From assembly GCA_024663395.1 (NCBI GenBank), contig JANFAH010000003.1, forward strand, positions 4,154,001-4,218,000: 64,000 nucleotides of DNA. Reading direction: 5' to 3'. This document shows positions 1-11,259 of this stretch, one piece after another. Below the pieces are notes generated by a model. That model saw nothing but the letters and a program-made list of their open reading frames with translations. It had not been told where the DNA came from and ran no database searches. The translations under genes and the position numbers were made by a program. Origin of the DNA: Pisolithus tinctorius. Lineage: Eukaryota > Basidiomycota > Agaricomycetes > Boletales > Pisolithaceae. Positions within the stretch are counted from its first letter, which is position 1, and every line of letters begins with the position of its first letter.

Positions 1-127
1 TGCACGACGTCCCCTGATCGTGGTGTGCGCTCAAAACAAACGTACCCCCAGTCTAGGGGTTGATTAGGTAATCACCATCGTCATTGCATTGAACTCCCCA
101 AGTTTTGCGTCGTAGGTGCTTACGTTC

Positions 128-1140
128 ATGTCTGATAACTCACATAGTGTTCCAGACGAGGCTTCGCTGCGTAGCGCAGCTGGAACCACTATATTTGATG
201 CAAAAGGACAACCTGTCGAGTTTGGCTCGTTGTTGAAGGAGCCGGTCATTGTCGTTTTCATACGTGTGTGATGGAGCTACCAACGCTCTGCCCCTGAACT
301 CATTCCTGCTCGTTTGTCAGGTCATTTCTTCTGTGGGGTAAGTCATGAACAATATTTATTCCACTAATACCAATATTTTTCCCCGACAGAGTTGCCAGGT
401 ACGTCAGTTGGTCATGAATGTTGGACAGAAGTGCCATGTTTTTTGTGGTGCAGCAATACGTCATGCAATTGTCCTCCGTCCGACCTGAGGCACTCTCCAA
501 AGCGAATCGCAAAGTCATCATCGTTGGATGTGGGTCTTACGAAGTTATAGCCGCTTATAAAGGTAACCTTCATTTACCCATTGGGTTATTGTTTATCCTG
601 GAGTTTTACTTTTCCTTAATTTGAAGAGACCACGTCTTGTCCGTTTTCGATCTATGCGGACCCCAAGAGAGAGCTATATCATGCGCTTGGAATGACTATC
701 GAGACTCTTGCTCTTACTCCTGCGAACGAAAAACGTCGTTCGTACCTACAGAAGGGTTTTTTGGGGAACATATTGAGTAGCATTTGGGTAAGCCAATTTG
801 ATGGCAGATTTCCAACTGGAACATTTCTGGACTGGCAATTGGATAGTCCGGCCCACTGAAGAATCCGTCACTCATTGGGAAGCAAGGCAAAATTTCCCAG
901 CTTGGCGGAGAGTTTGTCTTCGACTCAGGTATGTGAGGCTCAATTCTTGGTGATGGCGGCTGGTTCGAAAGACGTGGATTCCTTTTAGACATTACCTGCA
1001 CTTTTGCATTTCGCATGAAGCACACGGAGGACCGTGCGTATATCCCTTTCCCCCTAATCCAAGGTATCTAGTGTGCTGATATACTCAAAGATACTGAAGT
1101 GTCTGAGCTGATGCAGGCTGCTGGGGTTGAATACCCTTGA
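128..1140 (+). CDS. AhpC/TSA-family (peroxiredoxin-like) antioxidant protein, 8 exons
   Basis: Thioredoxin-fold protein of the AhpC/TSA type found widely in fungi, probably a cytosolic peroxide or thiol reductant. I read eight exons: 128-263, 321-337, 390-398, 454-562, 627-787, 847-928, 989-1033 and 1091-1140. All have GT..AG introns and join in frame to 202 residues and a TGA stop. The exon 2-4 join gives RHFFCGSCQQYV, so the CxxC redox motif (CGSC) is complete. Next come IIVGCGSYE and the family-typical SIYADPKRELYHALGM. The end TFAFRMKHTED..EVSELMQAAGVEYP fits the family end. Exon 3 is only 9 bases (AGTTGCCAG) and encodes SCQ with the second cysteine. I chose the ATG at 128 because it opens MSDNSHSVPDEASL in frame, but an extra upstream exon cannot be excluded. 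The gene appears intact. Confidence 0.88.
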
Positions 1141-1816
1141 GAGCCCTCTTACAAGCCATACTGAACTAAGTCAACTTATTTGGTATATTCTCTATCTGAT
1201 GTCCTTTGTATGGTTGTAATGTTGTCATACTATCCTGTGAATACGGTGTCGCTGTAAAATGTGGTATAAGACGGTAGATTATGGTGGGTCTCGTCCAATT
1301 TTCAGTGTGCCCTGACAGCCTCCCTACATTTCCCGTAGAACATGACCATTTCATACAAGCATACAAATGTATGCATATCTGCGAAGTCGTATTATACATG
1401 TGGTAAGTGAGATTGGAGCCATTATGCCATGTATTCCTCCCGCAACAATACCGACACACTGAAGTTCAACTCGGCTCTCATCGTAATCTCATCGGCCCCT
1501 GATTGGACGACACCCCTCCCCTCATAATAAACACTTTCGACTCCACCCTATCAAAAAGTGACATCGGGATAGGCGTCCACACATTTGCGAACCAGCCACA
1601 AACGCCATCTTTATCCTGCACAGGTTGCCAGCTCTTGTCGATGTGCACACCATCTTTAGCTTTCACGACCGCTGGTCCATTATTCGCATTTTCCAGCCTG
1701 GCGCCCTTATAGGACGTATAAAGTTGGGAAGTCCGCTTTGCGTGTTATACTGCCCAGTAACCGGAATGGTACTGCACGTTAAATCGATGTGGGTGACTGT
1801 TGGAACTTTCCAAATG

Positions 1817-2809
1817 TTAAATTTCTCTTGGTTCAGACACCTGATAAACAGCTGACTCGGGAATGAATAATATTCTCTGTGCGTCGGACTGTGAATCCAG
1901 TTGGCAATAGGCGATGGAAGATACTGACCCTTTACGTCCGTCCCAGAGTGTTATGTCCGAGCGTGGAGTGTAGATGATCAAGCTGAGATCTTCGTCAACG
2001 TAGAACGTTACTTTCGGTTCGTTCATGAAGCATTCACAGTCGCTCTCGTCGGTAGAATCCTCCAAATCAGGGCTAAGGTTCCTAAGCATGGGCGGCGGAG
2101 AACGTTCTAATTTTTCATCCCGCAGAGCCGGTCTTTGAAGAGGCGAGGCTGTGACGTGGAAATCTGCACCTCCATCGTCATTCAACGTGGTTAGGTTCAT
2201 ACCATCGGATGATTGGCAAGGCACCGCAGCTACTGGAACGGCGGCAGGGACAACAGTGTGCCCGCTCTCTTCCACTCCAGCTGTATTCCCAAGCACCGAA
2301 CGAGAGGCTGTGAGTTCGCTCTCGTGACCTGTCCTCCTTTTTGGTACAATTTTGAGAGGCTTGATATTTGCCGCAGGCTCCGATGGCGCGCCGGTGCTGC
2401 TACGGTGCCCCGCCACACAAGCTCGCCTCTTCGTGTGTTCTCTTGGACCTTTCTGCTCGACACGCTTCTTGATGGTCCTGAGGCTAGACACGCGATTGGT
2501 GTCAATGAAACCAGAGGAACTGGTTCCACAAAAGGACCGAGCATAGTGGACGGGAGGGTTTCTCCTCTTCCTCTGCGGAGCATTTTCAGCCCGTCGGGTA
2601 GTGTTACGATGGGTAGCGGCTTCATCCAGAACCTTGATAAACGCGCTTTCTGTCCTGTGGAAGATACGCTTGAAGGCGGCGCTAATTGTGGCGTAGCGTG
2701 CCGCATGTTTCAAGCGACGCTCGGTGGATGGATAGAGCCGCTTCCGCGTGGATCCCGGGAGTCTAAGAGTGGTGGCGAAGGGAAGACGTGGAGATAGTGG
2801 CGCGTCCAT
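1817..2809 (-). CDS. Hypothetical basic, low-complexity protein (330 aa)
   Basis: Single uninterrupted frame of 330 residues from an ATG to a stop. I do not recognise a domain. The N-terminal two thirds are rich in Arg, Lys, Ser and Thr (for example TIKKRVEQKGPREHTKRRA) and look disordered and possibly nuclear. The C-terminal part holds an acidic stretch (DLEDSTDESDCECF) followed by a more ordered segment with KVTFYVDEDLSLIIYTPRSD. Length, start codon and the shift from basic to acidic composition support a real gene. A 194-codon open frame on the opposite strand is judged a shadow. Role unknown. Confidence 0.55.
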   Translation of the reverse strand: MDAPLSPRLPFATTLRLPGSTRKRLYPSTERRLKHAARYATISAAFKRIFHRTESAFIKVLDEAATHRNTTRRAENAPQRKRRNPPVHYARSFCGTSSSGFIDTNRVSSLRTIKKRVEQKGPREHTKRRACVAGHRSSTGAPSEPAANIKPLKIVPKRRTGHESELTASRSVLGNTAGVEESGHTVVPAAVPVAAVPCQSSDGMNLTTLNDDGGADFHVTASPLQRPALRDEKLERSPPPMLRNLSPDLEDSTDESDCECFMNEPKVTFYVDEDLSLIIYTPRSDITLWDGRKGSVSSIAYCQLDSQSDAQRILFIPESAVYQVSEPREI

Positions 2810-2829
2810 GACGGTGTTTCCTGTAGTTT

Positions 2830-3600
2830 TCTACGCAATCGTTGGTTGGGCACCCAATCTGCCGTGGCACATGCCAGTGAAAATGGATGGTTGATCGTTT
2901 TGGAGACGAAAACTACGAGGTGGTCAGTATCGCAATTTATCGTGGCCGTGCAGAAGCTTGGTCAACTAGGCTTGCCGGAAGCTTTACGTGGTTGTTGTTT
3001 TCTGAGTTGCTTTGAAAGGACAGAAGGCGCCACCGGTTCGATGGGGCAACCTCCTTAAACCGAGGACCTGAGTGCGTACCTAAGTAATAATGTCGGATGC
3101 GGAAGGGCGACAACACATGCACTGCTTTGTCCGTCCCGGTAGTATGGTTCTTTTATGTCGCGATTTGGTTTCAAAGAAAATGGAACCTGAGTATGATGTC
3201 GAAACAAGATAATACTCGCCCGGGGTCGAGGAATGGATCAACAGTAAGTAGACACTCGAGACCAGTTTCTCGCTCCTACATGACTTGGCATGTAGTTTGC
3301 TTGTTAATCTCGAATGACATGGTCAGTGAAACCGGTCGACCAGGATAAGACATAGGAATGTCGTCCAGAGCCGGGGACAATGGCCGAGGCTTCGCCAGAA
3401 GATGCTAGTTGTGTGGAAGGAAAGAATGTCGAGAATTCCGTGGGTTGACAAAGCTTCTATGCGACTGGTCAGCTATATTTACTGGGTGCACAACATACTT
3501 ACTTACCAGGAAATCACATGAGCCTTATTATCAGAAGAGTACTGCGGAGTATTTTCGGGAGAAATGGTACACCTTGCCTGGAGTCGGGAGACGAATGACA
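2830..3600. other. Stretch with no recognised gene
   Basis: Between the 330-residue hypothetical gene and the repeat near 3.6 kb only short open frames exist, and none shows a recognisable domain or a convincing exon chain. Confidence 0.5.
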
Positions 3601-3960
3601 ACCACGCAAGGTAATAATAACTCGGCACACAGCACAGGTTACCATGCCATGTTCCTAGGAGTATGCCATAACATGTCCCCGGGACCTGAAAATAATTGAG
3701 TACTTGCGGATATCGGGCCAGGATGGCGCTGATTCGTTTGAATGCGTTGGACGAACATCTCGAGACGATTCTGACAAGTCGAACCAACGTCAAACCACCG
3801 TAATTGAATGCCCTTTGGGCACCCCATGCGAAGCAGACTCAACATTCGAGTGTCAGATATTCAGACCTGGATTAATTGTACCCCGAGGAACTACTTAACA
3901 GCTCGAGAAACAGTCCCTCGGTCCGCGCCAGGTCGCGTGTCGGAGTTTGTAATTTGGGCG
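3600..3960 (+). repeat. Dispersed repeat R2, copy a
   Basis: Shares blocks with two other places in the window, near 13.63-13.95 kb and 20.86-21.33 kb. Common landmarks are TTGAGTACTTGCGGAT at 3.69 kb against ATCGAGTACTTCTGCAGAT at 20.88 kb, GGACGAACATCTCGA, and a block beginning CGAAGCA and containing CTCGAGTATCAGA-like sequence. It is diverged and has no intact reading frame. It is part of the duplicated background that links the P450, LAP and WD40 blocks. Confidence 0.6.
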
Positions 3961-4101
3961 GGCACTACGGCCCTCAGAGTTAGCGGTTATTAGTTCGGCG
4001 AGTTGGCTCTTCGTGGGGGAACAACACGTCGAAGTCGACGGGAGTCTGCCACGTTACGGTAGAAAAACGTAGGAAATATGTATTCTGGTACGTGAAGTAC
4101 C

Positions 4102-5032
4102 CTAGACGGTCCTCTTCAGTGACCTATAACTACTCGAGCTCGGTAATGAGGATGTTAACGCGATGCGATAGTGGTAGGGAATGATGAAGACGTCGGTATG
4201 GAGGTAGACAAAGTAAAGTAGTAGGAAACTCGTACTTATCAACGTCCGCCTTCTCCGTATCACTCTCATTGTTCGGGACCGACGGAAGCCGTCCGACTCT
4301 GGTTTCTCCACTTCATCGCCAGTATAAGACGTTTGAGCGGGGAGGGGAAGGGATTTGCCCCCGACTCGGTCTTCGTCTGATGTGAGTTGGATCAGTACCA
4401 AACGTCGCTGGTGAGGATTCTGGTGCTGATTTCGCTGGCTGTGGAGTACGGGGATGGCGAGGAGTAGGCTGCTCATTGACATCAACGCCGACACCGCTTT
4501 CGTCCGCCTCATCAATAGCAGGCGAAAACAGACAAAAACCTCCATGTCGAAGCAATCTCGCGCAGTGGTCGCCAGGGGCTTCTCGCACAATATGCGGTAA
4601 CCCTGTGCCGCAAATGCCAGTACGACATCTCGGTGCATATTGTGCTGGACGGTAACGATAACAGCATCGACCAACCTCCTTCCTAGTGTTTCAATGGTCT
4701 CAGCGGATGCCTGTAAAGGTCCTGTCAATGGTCGAACACGAGTGCACCGTCGAGTTTGTGCGCCTGGGCAAATGACTGAGTCGCGTTCTTGCGAGGTTCT
4801 GAGATAGCTACGACTCGAGTGCATAACTAACGTATCCCTGTCAACGTGGATGCATCGGTTGCTTATCAGCATGCCTCCGCACAGAGGGAAGGTCGCATAC
4901 CTTACCACGCTCACCGCAACCGACAACGGCGAGAGTAACCAGCTGTCTGGATTCTTTGGCAGCAGCAGTGGCCATGGTATGTGGGTAGCTGGAAAGAGAT
5001 ACTGTAGAACGACCTGCACCGTACGACGTCAC
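4102..5032 (-). pseudogene. Gfo/Idh/MocA-type NAD(P)-dependent oxidoreductase, decayed
   Basis: The N-terminal part reads LAVVGCGERGKV, the Rossmann GxGxxG fingerprint of this family. Moving down the minus strand, further family blocks appear in changing frames: VVAISEPRKNATQSFAQAHK, then LVDAVIVTVQHNMHRDVVLAF, then ILCEKPLATTARDC, which carries the family EKP motif with its conserved lysine. The order matches the N-terminal cofactor domain, but the blocks lie in different frames, separated by stops and small indels. Below about 4550 the sequence no longer reads as a recognisable substrate domain. Such enzymes oxidise or reduce sugars and related small molecules, but the substrate cannot be told here. 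A start at 5032 or at an internal ATG at 4975 is possible. Confidence 0.75.
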
Positions 5033-5159
5033 TAGACTGCTATCACCGGGGTGATGTGAGGTTATATAGCCGCCATGGCCTCGAACGGTATCGCTGAGCC
5101 AGTGCCTATATCATGTATGTTTACCAGAGTGACTTCGCGGCTAAGAGTCGGGACAGTTC

Positions 5160-6687
5160 ATGCCTCGCCTCCTACCGCGTCTCATCAAAAAGTTCAAGGA
5201 AACACCACTTGGAGAACCGCGACCAAGGCATCTGGACAAAAGGGAACATGTTCCATCACGAAAGAAGGGAGTTTTCAACCGATACCTGAACGACCATCGT
5301 ACAGCGTGGCGGGCAGAGTGCAGTCTATCTTACTCGACGACCAGAGCCCGGTGACCAACAGCAGGGCGTATATCAGACACAAAGGCCTCTCTCCTCGCGT
5401 CCTCATTCCTCCAGTCAAGGCCGCTGGTGATAATGCAGAATCTCACGTCCCGAGAGATGACTGCTCAGGAGCGGGAGTGGTGGTCTAGCCCATACCGTAC
5501 GTGCTATCATGTGTTCCGAGCAAGCTTTGGCCTGTTCACCAGCTCGTAGTCAGGATGCTCTCCAGTCCCATACGATGGTGCGCCATCTCGCGAAGGCACA
5601 AGCCTAGTGGTAGATCCCGCAAAGTTGTCGCTAACAAAATTTGTGCTCATTCATTGCCAGACTTTCTCATTCGCCTCACTCCACTCCAACTGCCTGTTCC
5701 TCGTGGGGCCAAATCCCTCCAAGTCTGGATGCCGGACGGGTTCGAACACCCGAGATTCAGAGGGCGGAAAGGCCAGTTGGCAATGTACCTGACGTGCTGG
5801 AAGGACATCTTTTCACCTGAAAATTTCAGTCGAAGTAAGATTGATTGGACGTCTAGCCCAATTCTTCACTCATTCTCAGCTATCTTTTCCAGTTGCCCCA
5901 CCACGGGCGGCTCCCAAGGGAATATTCCACAAGTTGCTGGCCACACAAATTAGCCATCTCCTCCGACTAAGGATAATTCAAGAGCTACAGTTGTTGGAAG
6001 AAAGGCTTTTGCGTCGTTCGAGACGACGACCAAGAAGCTACTATCCTTCGTAGGCTTACACGAGCGGAATTCAAGGAACTGCGGGAGACGGGAGAAATTC
6101 CTCACCGAGATGCCGTAGCTGTCGTGGTCGCTCCTCCAGTTAATAGGGATCGGATCACGAAAAATAAGCCGGCCGCTTCGATCGAACCTGAAGTTCCGTC
6201 CGACGACCAGGTTGCACCATCCGCATCAGATTTCCGCCGCAGGGTACAATTACCACTATCAACACTACACAAAGTTCAATGCTACCTGCCTGAAGAGGAG
6301 CATCCATTTTCAAGCCTGGTGCCGACTGCACAAGTCCCACTGTATAATGGGTTGACTATGTTCCCATCTGCACCGCAAAGGGCCATGCTACATAAAGCAT
6401 TATGCAAGGTTTTGAATGCAGAGAGGCACAGTCGGCTGGGGCAATCATCAACCAGTTCTGACGGCAACCGGCGAAAAGAATCGACACCCGGCTGCGAAAG
6501 AGGAAGCCATGCATTTCTTCTCATTTCGAACGAGCGTACTGTTAAACGCGCGGACTCTGCTGCATTGGCCATTGCCCTGTGGAGACTGCGGATGTGGGAA
6601 GGCGATGCATACCAAGGTCTGGTTTGTAGCGGTGGCTGGGAGGTGGATGGGGAGTGGCGGATGAATTACTTGCAAGAGAAACTGTGA
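5160..6687 (+). pseudogene. Conserved basidiomycete protein of unknown function, one frameshift
   Basis: A multi-exon gene can be followed almost to the end. Exon 1 opens MPRLLPRLIKKFKETPLG. Introns near 5351-5419, 5490-5550, 5613-5660 and 5834-5893 join LTSREMTAQEREWWSSPY, RMLSSPIRWCAISRRHKPS, DFLIRLTPLQLPVPRGAK and APPRAAPKGIFHKLLATQ. Near 6010 the frame jumps by one base between LQLLEERLL and a block encoding ATILRRLTRAEFKELRETGE. The rest runs cleanly to WRMNYLQEKL and a stop. The pattern, a basic N-terminus and a conserved ALWRLRMWEG block, resembles a fungal protein I associate loosely with mitochondria, but I cannot name it. One indel in about 400 codons means either a recent pseudogene or a sequence error. 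Confidence 0.6.
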
Positions 6688-6699
6688 TCAAGCGCATCG

Positions 6700-9020
6700 T
6701 AATGAAGGGATACATTAGTTCTCTATAGTACGCGTTCTTACTCGACGGTTATGGGTACAGGGTCTATGACATCCGTCCCGTCACTGCAGCGGGCAGCGCT
6801 TCGCGGCCTTCTCAGAACTTGGGGAGTTGGTCGCCTGGCACGAGTATCTTTTTACACCATTTTCGGTGGTGACACGCATACGTACGACGCCTTCGGACGA
6901 GCCGTCTCGTTCTATGGCAAGGGCGAGTGCTGCCAGGAATGTAAGTTCAAGCGATGAGCAATGTCCCAAGTCAACGTGTTGTTCTTAAACGAATCGAATG
7001 GCCTCGCCTCTACCCCAACCTTCCTGATAGGTAGCATCGCAGTAATCATAGACATAGGTAGAGTCGGAACCTGGACTCTGTAGGATCAGTCGATCGGCGA
7101 CATGTGGTGTTAGAAGACGGTATGGTGAGTGTGTGCTACGCGATGGATTTGTAAGCAGAATTTTAGGAATTTTCCGGAGAACGCGCTCACCGCACTGAAA
7201 GCCAGGGACTCCTCCTAGCAAATACGTTTCGAAGCGAATCGTGCATCACTAACAATCCGCAATAGTAGGGCATTCAGGCTTCAAATACTGTAAGATCGTA
7301 CCGCTACACACTTTCTAGGACTGTAGGTGACCCTTGCAACCCCTTGGCAACTAAAATGCGTTCCTAGAAGAAGTTCGTTGCTCCATGACATACATCGCGC
7401 ATGGCGAAAGGAAAGCCAGACATGACTAACATTTATAGGGATAATTTCTGATGGAGCGCGGGAGAACGGTTATTTGCCGCATGCAACCCTGGTAACAATC
7501 GAAACCACAGTCGTTTTGTTATCTGCAGTCGATTTGCTGTGTTGACAGTGTCATCGGCCCCACAGTTACTAGCGCTGGCACATGGGTCAACGGTATGGCT
7601 TATACAAGTCATGAAACTACTACGTGCTGCTCATGGGCCTTCAAATTTCGCAGGTAAAACGATCATCTTCGGGGTTTAACCCACGGCCGAACTAGCGATT
7701 CATTGTCCTGAAAATTAACAGCTTGGGTAGTGTATGTGTTCCGGCCTTCATAGCTTAAACCGGATAGCCAAGGCACATGCTTTCAACCTTCAATAAAGTT
7801 AGGAGTCGTCGCGCCGTAACGCCGCCTCAACTGTGACGAATGTTGTACGCAGCAACGAAACTTACTTCTATTAGGGAGACTACGAGCTCAATCTTCACTT
7901 CTCAAGGCTTCCTTCTACCTTGTATGACTTAGCGCGACATGTCAACCTACTGCATTGCTGCCAAGTTCGTTGCTAAACTTTGGACCATGCAATGCAGTTG
8001 ATGATAGCTGTGTGTTGGGGCTGGTTGCTGTAAATCGGATTGGAAATTCTGTCGATTCTAGCACTCGAAGGCAATTCCTCATCTGCATCGGGGACAAGGG
8101 CGATATCGCTATTTCCATCTGGAGGAGAAACCTTCGATCTGAATTACAAGGTACGTTTTCCAAAGAGCCTTTATCCGTTGTCTTCGACCGCACCACATCT
8201 CGAAGCTCTATGGTCTGATTGTCCTACTCTACGCGAAAGGGAAACATTAACTGAGTCGCACTGTTTTCAGTCAAAGAAATGTTGGTCTGTTCCCACGTCG
8301 TGCAAACTCTCAACCTGTCGAATGCACGTCAATCGGAAGCGCTACTTCCATTCGAAGTGCTCTAAAATCGATGTCCACACAGACTGTTGGAAGTGACTAC
8401 AGCATGGCTGGTTGGGTCAGTGCCCGCCATGACAGCTGGAAACCCGAACGGTGATTCTATTGAATGGAGTAGGCTGTAGCTCGTCCGTACAGCCTGGCGA
8501 CTGTAAAAATTGACGAATGCGAAGCACCAACTTTACAGCACTGTTACGGCATGAAAAAAGCTGAGGAATAGTCGCAAGGACACTACTAGGTGTTTCGCCT
8601 TTGACAGAAGAAGAGGGAGGCGGTGAGTCTGTCATACTAGATACGATTTGTGAGAGTCGAAGATCAGAACGAATTATCACAGGATGGAAGACGGGGCTAT
8701 GGCTGACGGCAGATATTTGGCAAGCTGTAATACAGCGATGCTCATCGCTTGGTGCAACCTTGGCTGTAGTTCCTGTACTTGGCCAATATATAGGTATTCA
8801 GTGTTTCTGCGATTGTTCATTACCTCGCTCTTGGTCTCTCGTCTTTCACGAAGGCTATCTACTTATTGTTGTCCACGCACGCTCTGTTTCACGCACTTGT
8901 GAATCTTACCAAACCCTGCGGTTCAAATTGCCCTGCTCACGTTCGAATAGTGAAGTAATGTCGTCTCAGCAGTAAGTGGTGTCATTTTCGTTTCGATCGT
9001 TATTTCGTTTGGTTCACTAG
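6700..9020. other. Stretch without a recognised gene
   Basis: Short overlapping open frames on both strands (for example 6751-6957, 7955-8396, 8601-8975) show no domain that I recognise and do not join into a plausible exon chain. A decayed gene may lie at 7.9-8.4 kb, but I see nothing nameable. Confidence 0.4.
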
Positions 9021-9030
9021 AGGCTACAGC

Positions 9031-9282
9031 ATGGCGTCCGCGAACTGCCCACCAACCCCATGCCGCTATGTGGCTTCAGACAACACTCCATGTTCCACGT
9101 ACATTACGTGCACAACTGCTGCTGGACACTTCAGGTCTGCGCATGGGGATGAACTTTCGTCTCCGGATGCAACGCTACAGTGTGGGTGGCAAGGTTGCGG
9201 AAATACCATCGAAAGGCGCAACCTCGTGCGTCATATACAGGGTGCTCATTTGCAGCACGGGAGAGGTGGTGCCCATGCTTGA
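9031..9282 (+). CDS. Small C2H2 zinc-finger protein (83 aa)
   Basis: Single-exon frame of 83 residues starting at ATG 9031. Residues 51-73 form a zinc-finger pattern C-x4-C-x11-H-x4-H (CGWQGC...RHIQGAH). An earlier, less regular set, C21/C27 with H33 and H38, may be a second finger. The protein ends soon after with a Gly/His-rich tail. Short one- or two-finger proteins of this form occur in agaricomycetes, where they could bind DNA or another protein. No neighbour suggests a pathway. An overlapping frame at 9068-9298 is a shadow. Confidence 0.6.
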   Translation: MASANCPPTPCRYVASDNTPCSTYITCTTAAGHFRSAHGDELSSPDATLQCGWQGCGNTIERRNLVRHIQGAHLQHGRGGAHA

Positions 9283-9289
9283 GGATTGC

Positions 9290-9920
9290 AGAATTTAGAC
9301 CAAGCGTTCCCTCCTTAATTGTGTCGTAGAACTGCGTTAGAAGTACATATGTGTTCGCATGTCACTTAGATAATCGTCGAGGTTAGGCCCGTTTTGAATT
9401 GTAGAAGGCACGACTGTTTCGTGAAGCAGTTTATTACAACGGGGTGAGACGCGAGGGGTATCTGGGGGCGCTGCCACAACCGGGCCCGTTTTTCTGTCTG
9501 GTACCCAACGCGTTCTGCCATTCGGCATCACGGACGACATCCAGAATATAAGGTTGGTTTGATGACACGGCCTATTTGGGAGGGAAATGTTAAACGTCGG
9601 CATACAGCATAGAGGCAATGTCCGTACCAAAGACACAGTCGTCACCTGCGTAAGATGAACACGATTTCAGTTTGGACGCTCTATACATATGCATGGGATA
9701 TAGTGCGCACCAACCACAACTTGCCACCGATCACCCCCGAGAGTTTGATACTGCGTGTCATAGGCACATTCCAAAATACATTCATCATTAAGCCGCTCAT
9801 ACACGAATGAAATTCTCTCTGCTAGAAAGGGAGTTGGAAAGTATAATCGCAGCTTTGATAGACCCGCCTCTCGTCGTCGCCCAAGGCAGCCGGCTAACTC
9901 ATCGATAAAGGCCTTTAAAT
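9290..9920. other. Stretch without a recognised gene
   Basis: Only a 102-codon minus-strand frame at 9337-9645, without a recognisable domain. Nothing else supported. Confidence 0.4.
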
Positions 9921-9929
9921 TTAACTCTT

Positions 9930-11254
9930 CCAGATATCCGTGATAGTTAGGCTTTCAAGGTGATGCCAGTGGCAAACCGTGTGTGAACTCTCCGCAGAAC
10001 GAAGGATTGCAATTGTGTGGTCCTTTGAGAGTGTCAGTGACGCACAGCAGGGAATGCCAGACATAAACTCTGATGCGGTATCGAGACCAGCAATCGCGAT
10101 GCAAGTCAAGATGATCAACATTGCTGAACTTGCCAATAGCGCCCGCGAAAGTCTCCTGCAGCGACGGAAAGGAGCGGAGCCACCGACCATGAAATCGCTT
10201 GAGTCTAGGCGCCACGATGGCACACGTCAGCTCAGCCGAGAGACCAATTTTGCACGCGAACTTTCGAGAAGAGGGAATCGAAGACTATTGGGAGGTAACT
10301 GCCCGAAGTCGATGGAGCCATCACCTTCAAGACACAGAGATGTTAGTCTCTGTAGTGCGTGCATTCAAGAAGGAACGTAGAACTGATTCGCTCTGAAAAG
10401 GGAGGTAGAGTCTTAAGGCCAGCGTCTTGACGCTAGAAGGTATCTCGCAGCCCATTAGCACTCCAATTTCTCCAGAAAGGTAGATGTCTTCTATACGGGG
10501 GGCACATTCGGGCCGAAGGAGTAGCAAGTCAAACTGATGCGGGGCTAGGGACATCCGCAATCGAAATGGATGTTAACGAAGGAAGGGACAGACGGTTAAA
10601 CCTTCCCAGGACTAGCGATGCTGAGAAAGAGGCATCCGACAATACAGTGAGGCTGCGCCAGCGTTCTGCGCAAGTAACGACAAGGTCAAGCAACCGTATA
10701 ACGATACGCCTCGAGTCACCATCCATCCACCACGAGAGTCGATTTCGATGTCCAGTAGTGATTCAGAGCTCCGCGTGACATGGGCTTCGATGAGCGCTCT
10801 GCTCCATGACAGGATACTTTGATGGTAGTCCACAGACATGGTGTGTTCAGATCGCATTTCTCCACCGCCTCGACACCCCTGCCAGCACTCCTTTCCGACG
10901 CACACGAAAATCCAGGTCGTCCACGCCCGAAGGATTAACTCGAAAATTCGCAAAAGCATCTCGTTGGGAGGCGGTTGATAGGAGACACAGGTAACCGCCT
11001 GATGGATTCCTCGATTTGTGCCTCTGCAAGTCGAGGGCAGCGCGGACATCGTTGAGCTCCGCAGTGAGTTCTCGTTCCCGCCTCTCCAATGTGGCCAGCA
11101 CTGCACGTGCCTCAGCAAGTTCATTCACGGCCAAGCTAGTACAGGATCGCGTCAGCAACACTTGAATAGTGTCTGGACATGAACAGGTACCTTGGCTGCT
11201 GCATCGATCGATGAAAGCGTCTGAGCTGGGTGATGATTTGTAAGCACATGACAA
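9930..11254 (-). pseudogene. F-box/LRR-like protein, decayed
   Basis: Reading down the minus strand, the first block (about 11.15-10.95 kb) encodes the coiled coil seen at the start of many agaricomycete F-box proteins, with ARAVLATLERRERELTAEL. It is followed by an F-box-like segment PPPNEMLLRIFEL in another frame and then GVSRRWRNA. Later blocks, RLLDLVVTCAERWRSLTVL, LPSLTSISIADVPSP, RIEDIYLSGEIGV and SSVKTLALRLYLP, look like the leucine-rich remainder. They sit in different frames with stops between, so the gene is broken. F-box proteins recruit targets to SCF ubiquitin ligases, and this family is large and fast-evolving in agaricomycetes. Confidence 0.6.
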
Positions 11255-11259
11255 AAGGG

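Noticed and set aside
418..460. Frameshift in the AhpC/TSA redox motif
   Set aside because: Apparent loss of CxxC disappears once the 17-base and 9-base exons are spliced. The motif CGSC is intact.
2213..2797. 194-codon plus-strand frame
   Set aside because: It is antisense to the longer 330-codon frame, with poor protein-like composition and no domain. Treated as a shadow.
5738..5755. GGTTCGAACACC, a tRNA B-box look-alike
   Set aside because: It lies in a well-supported exon (DGFEHPRF) and lacks the rest of a tRNA.
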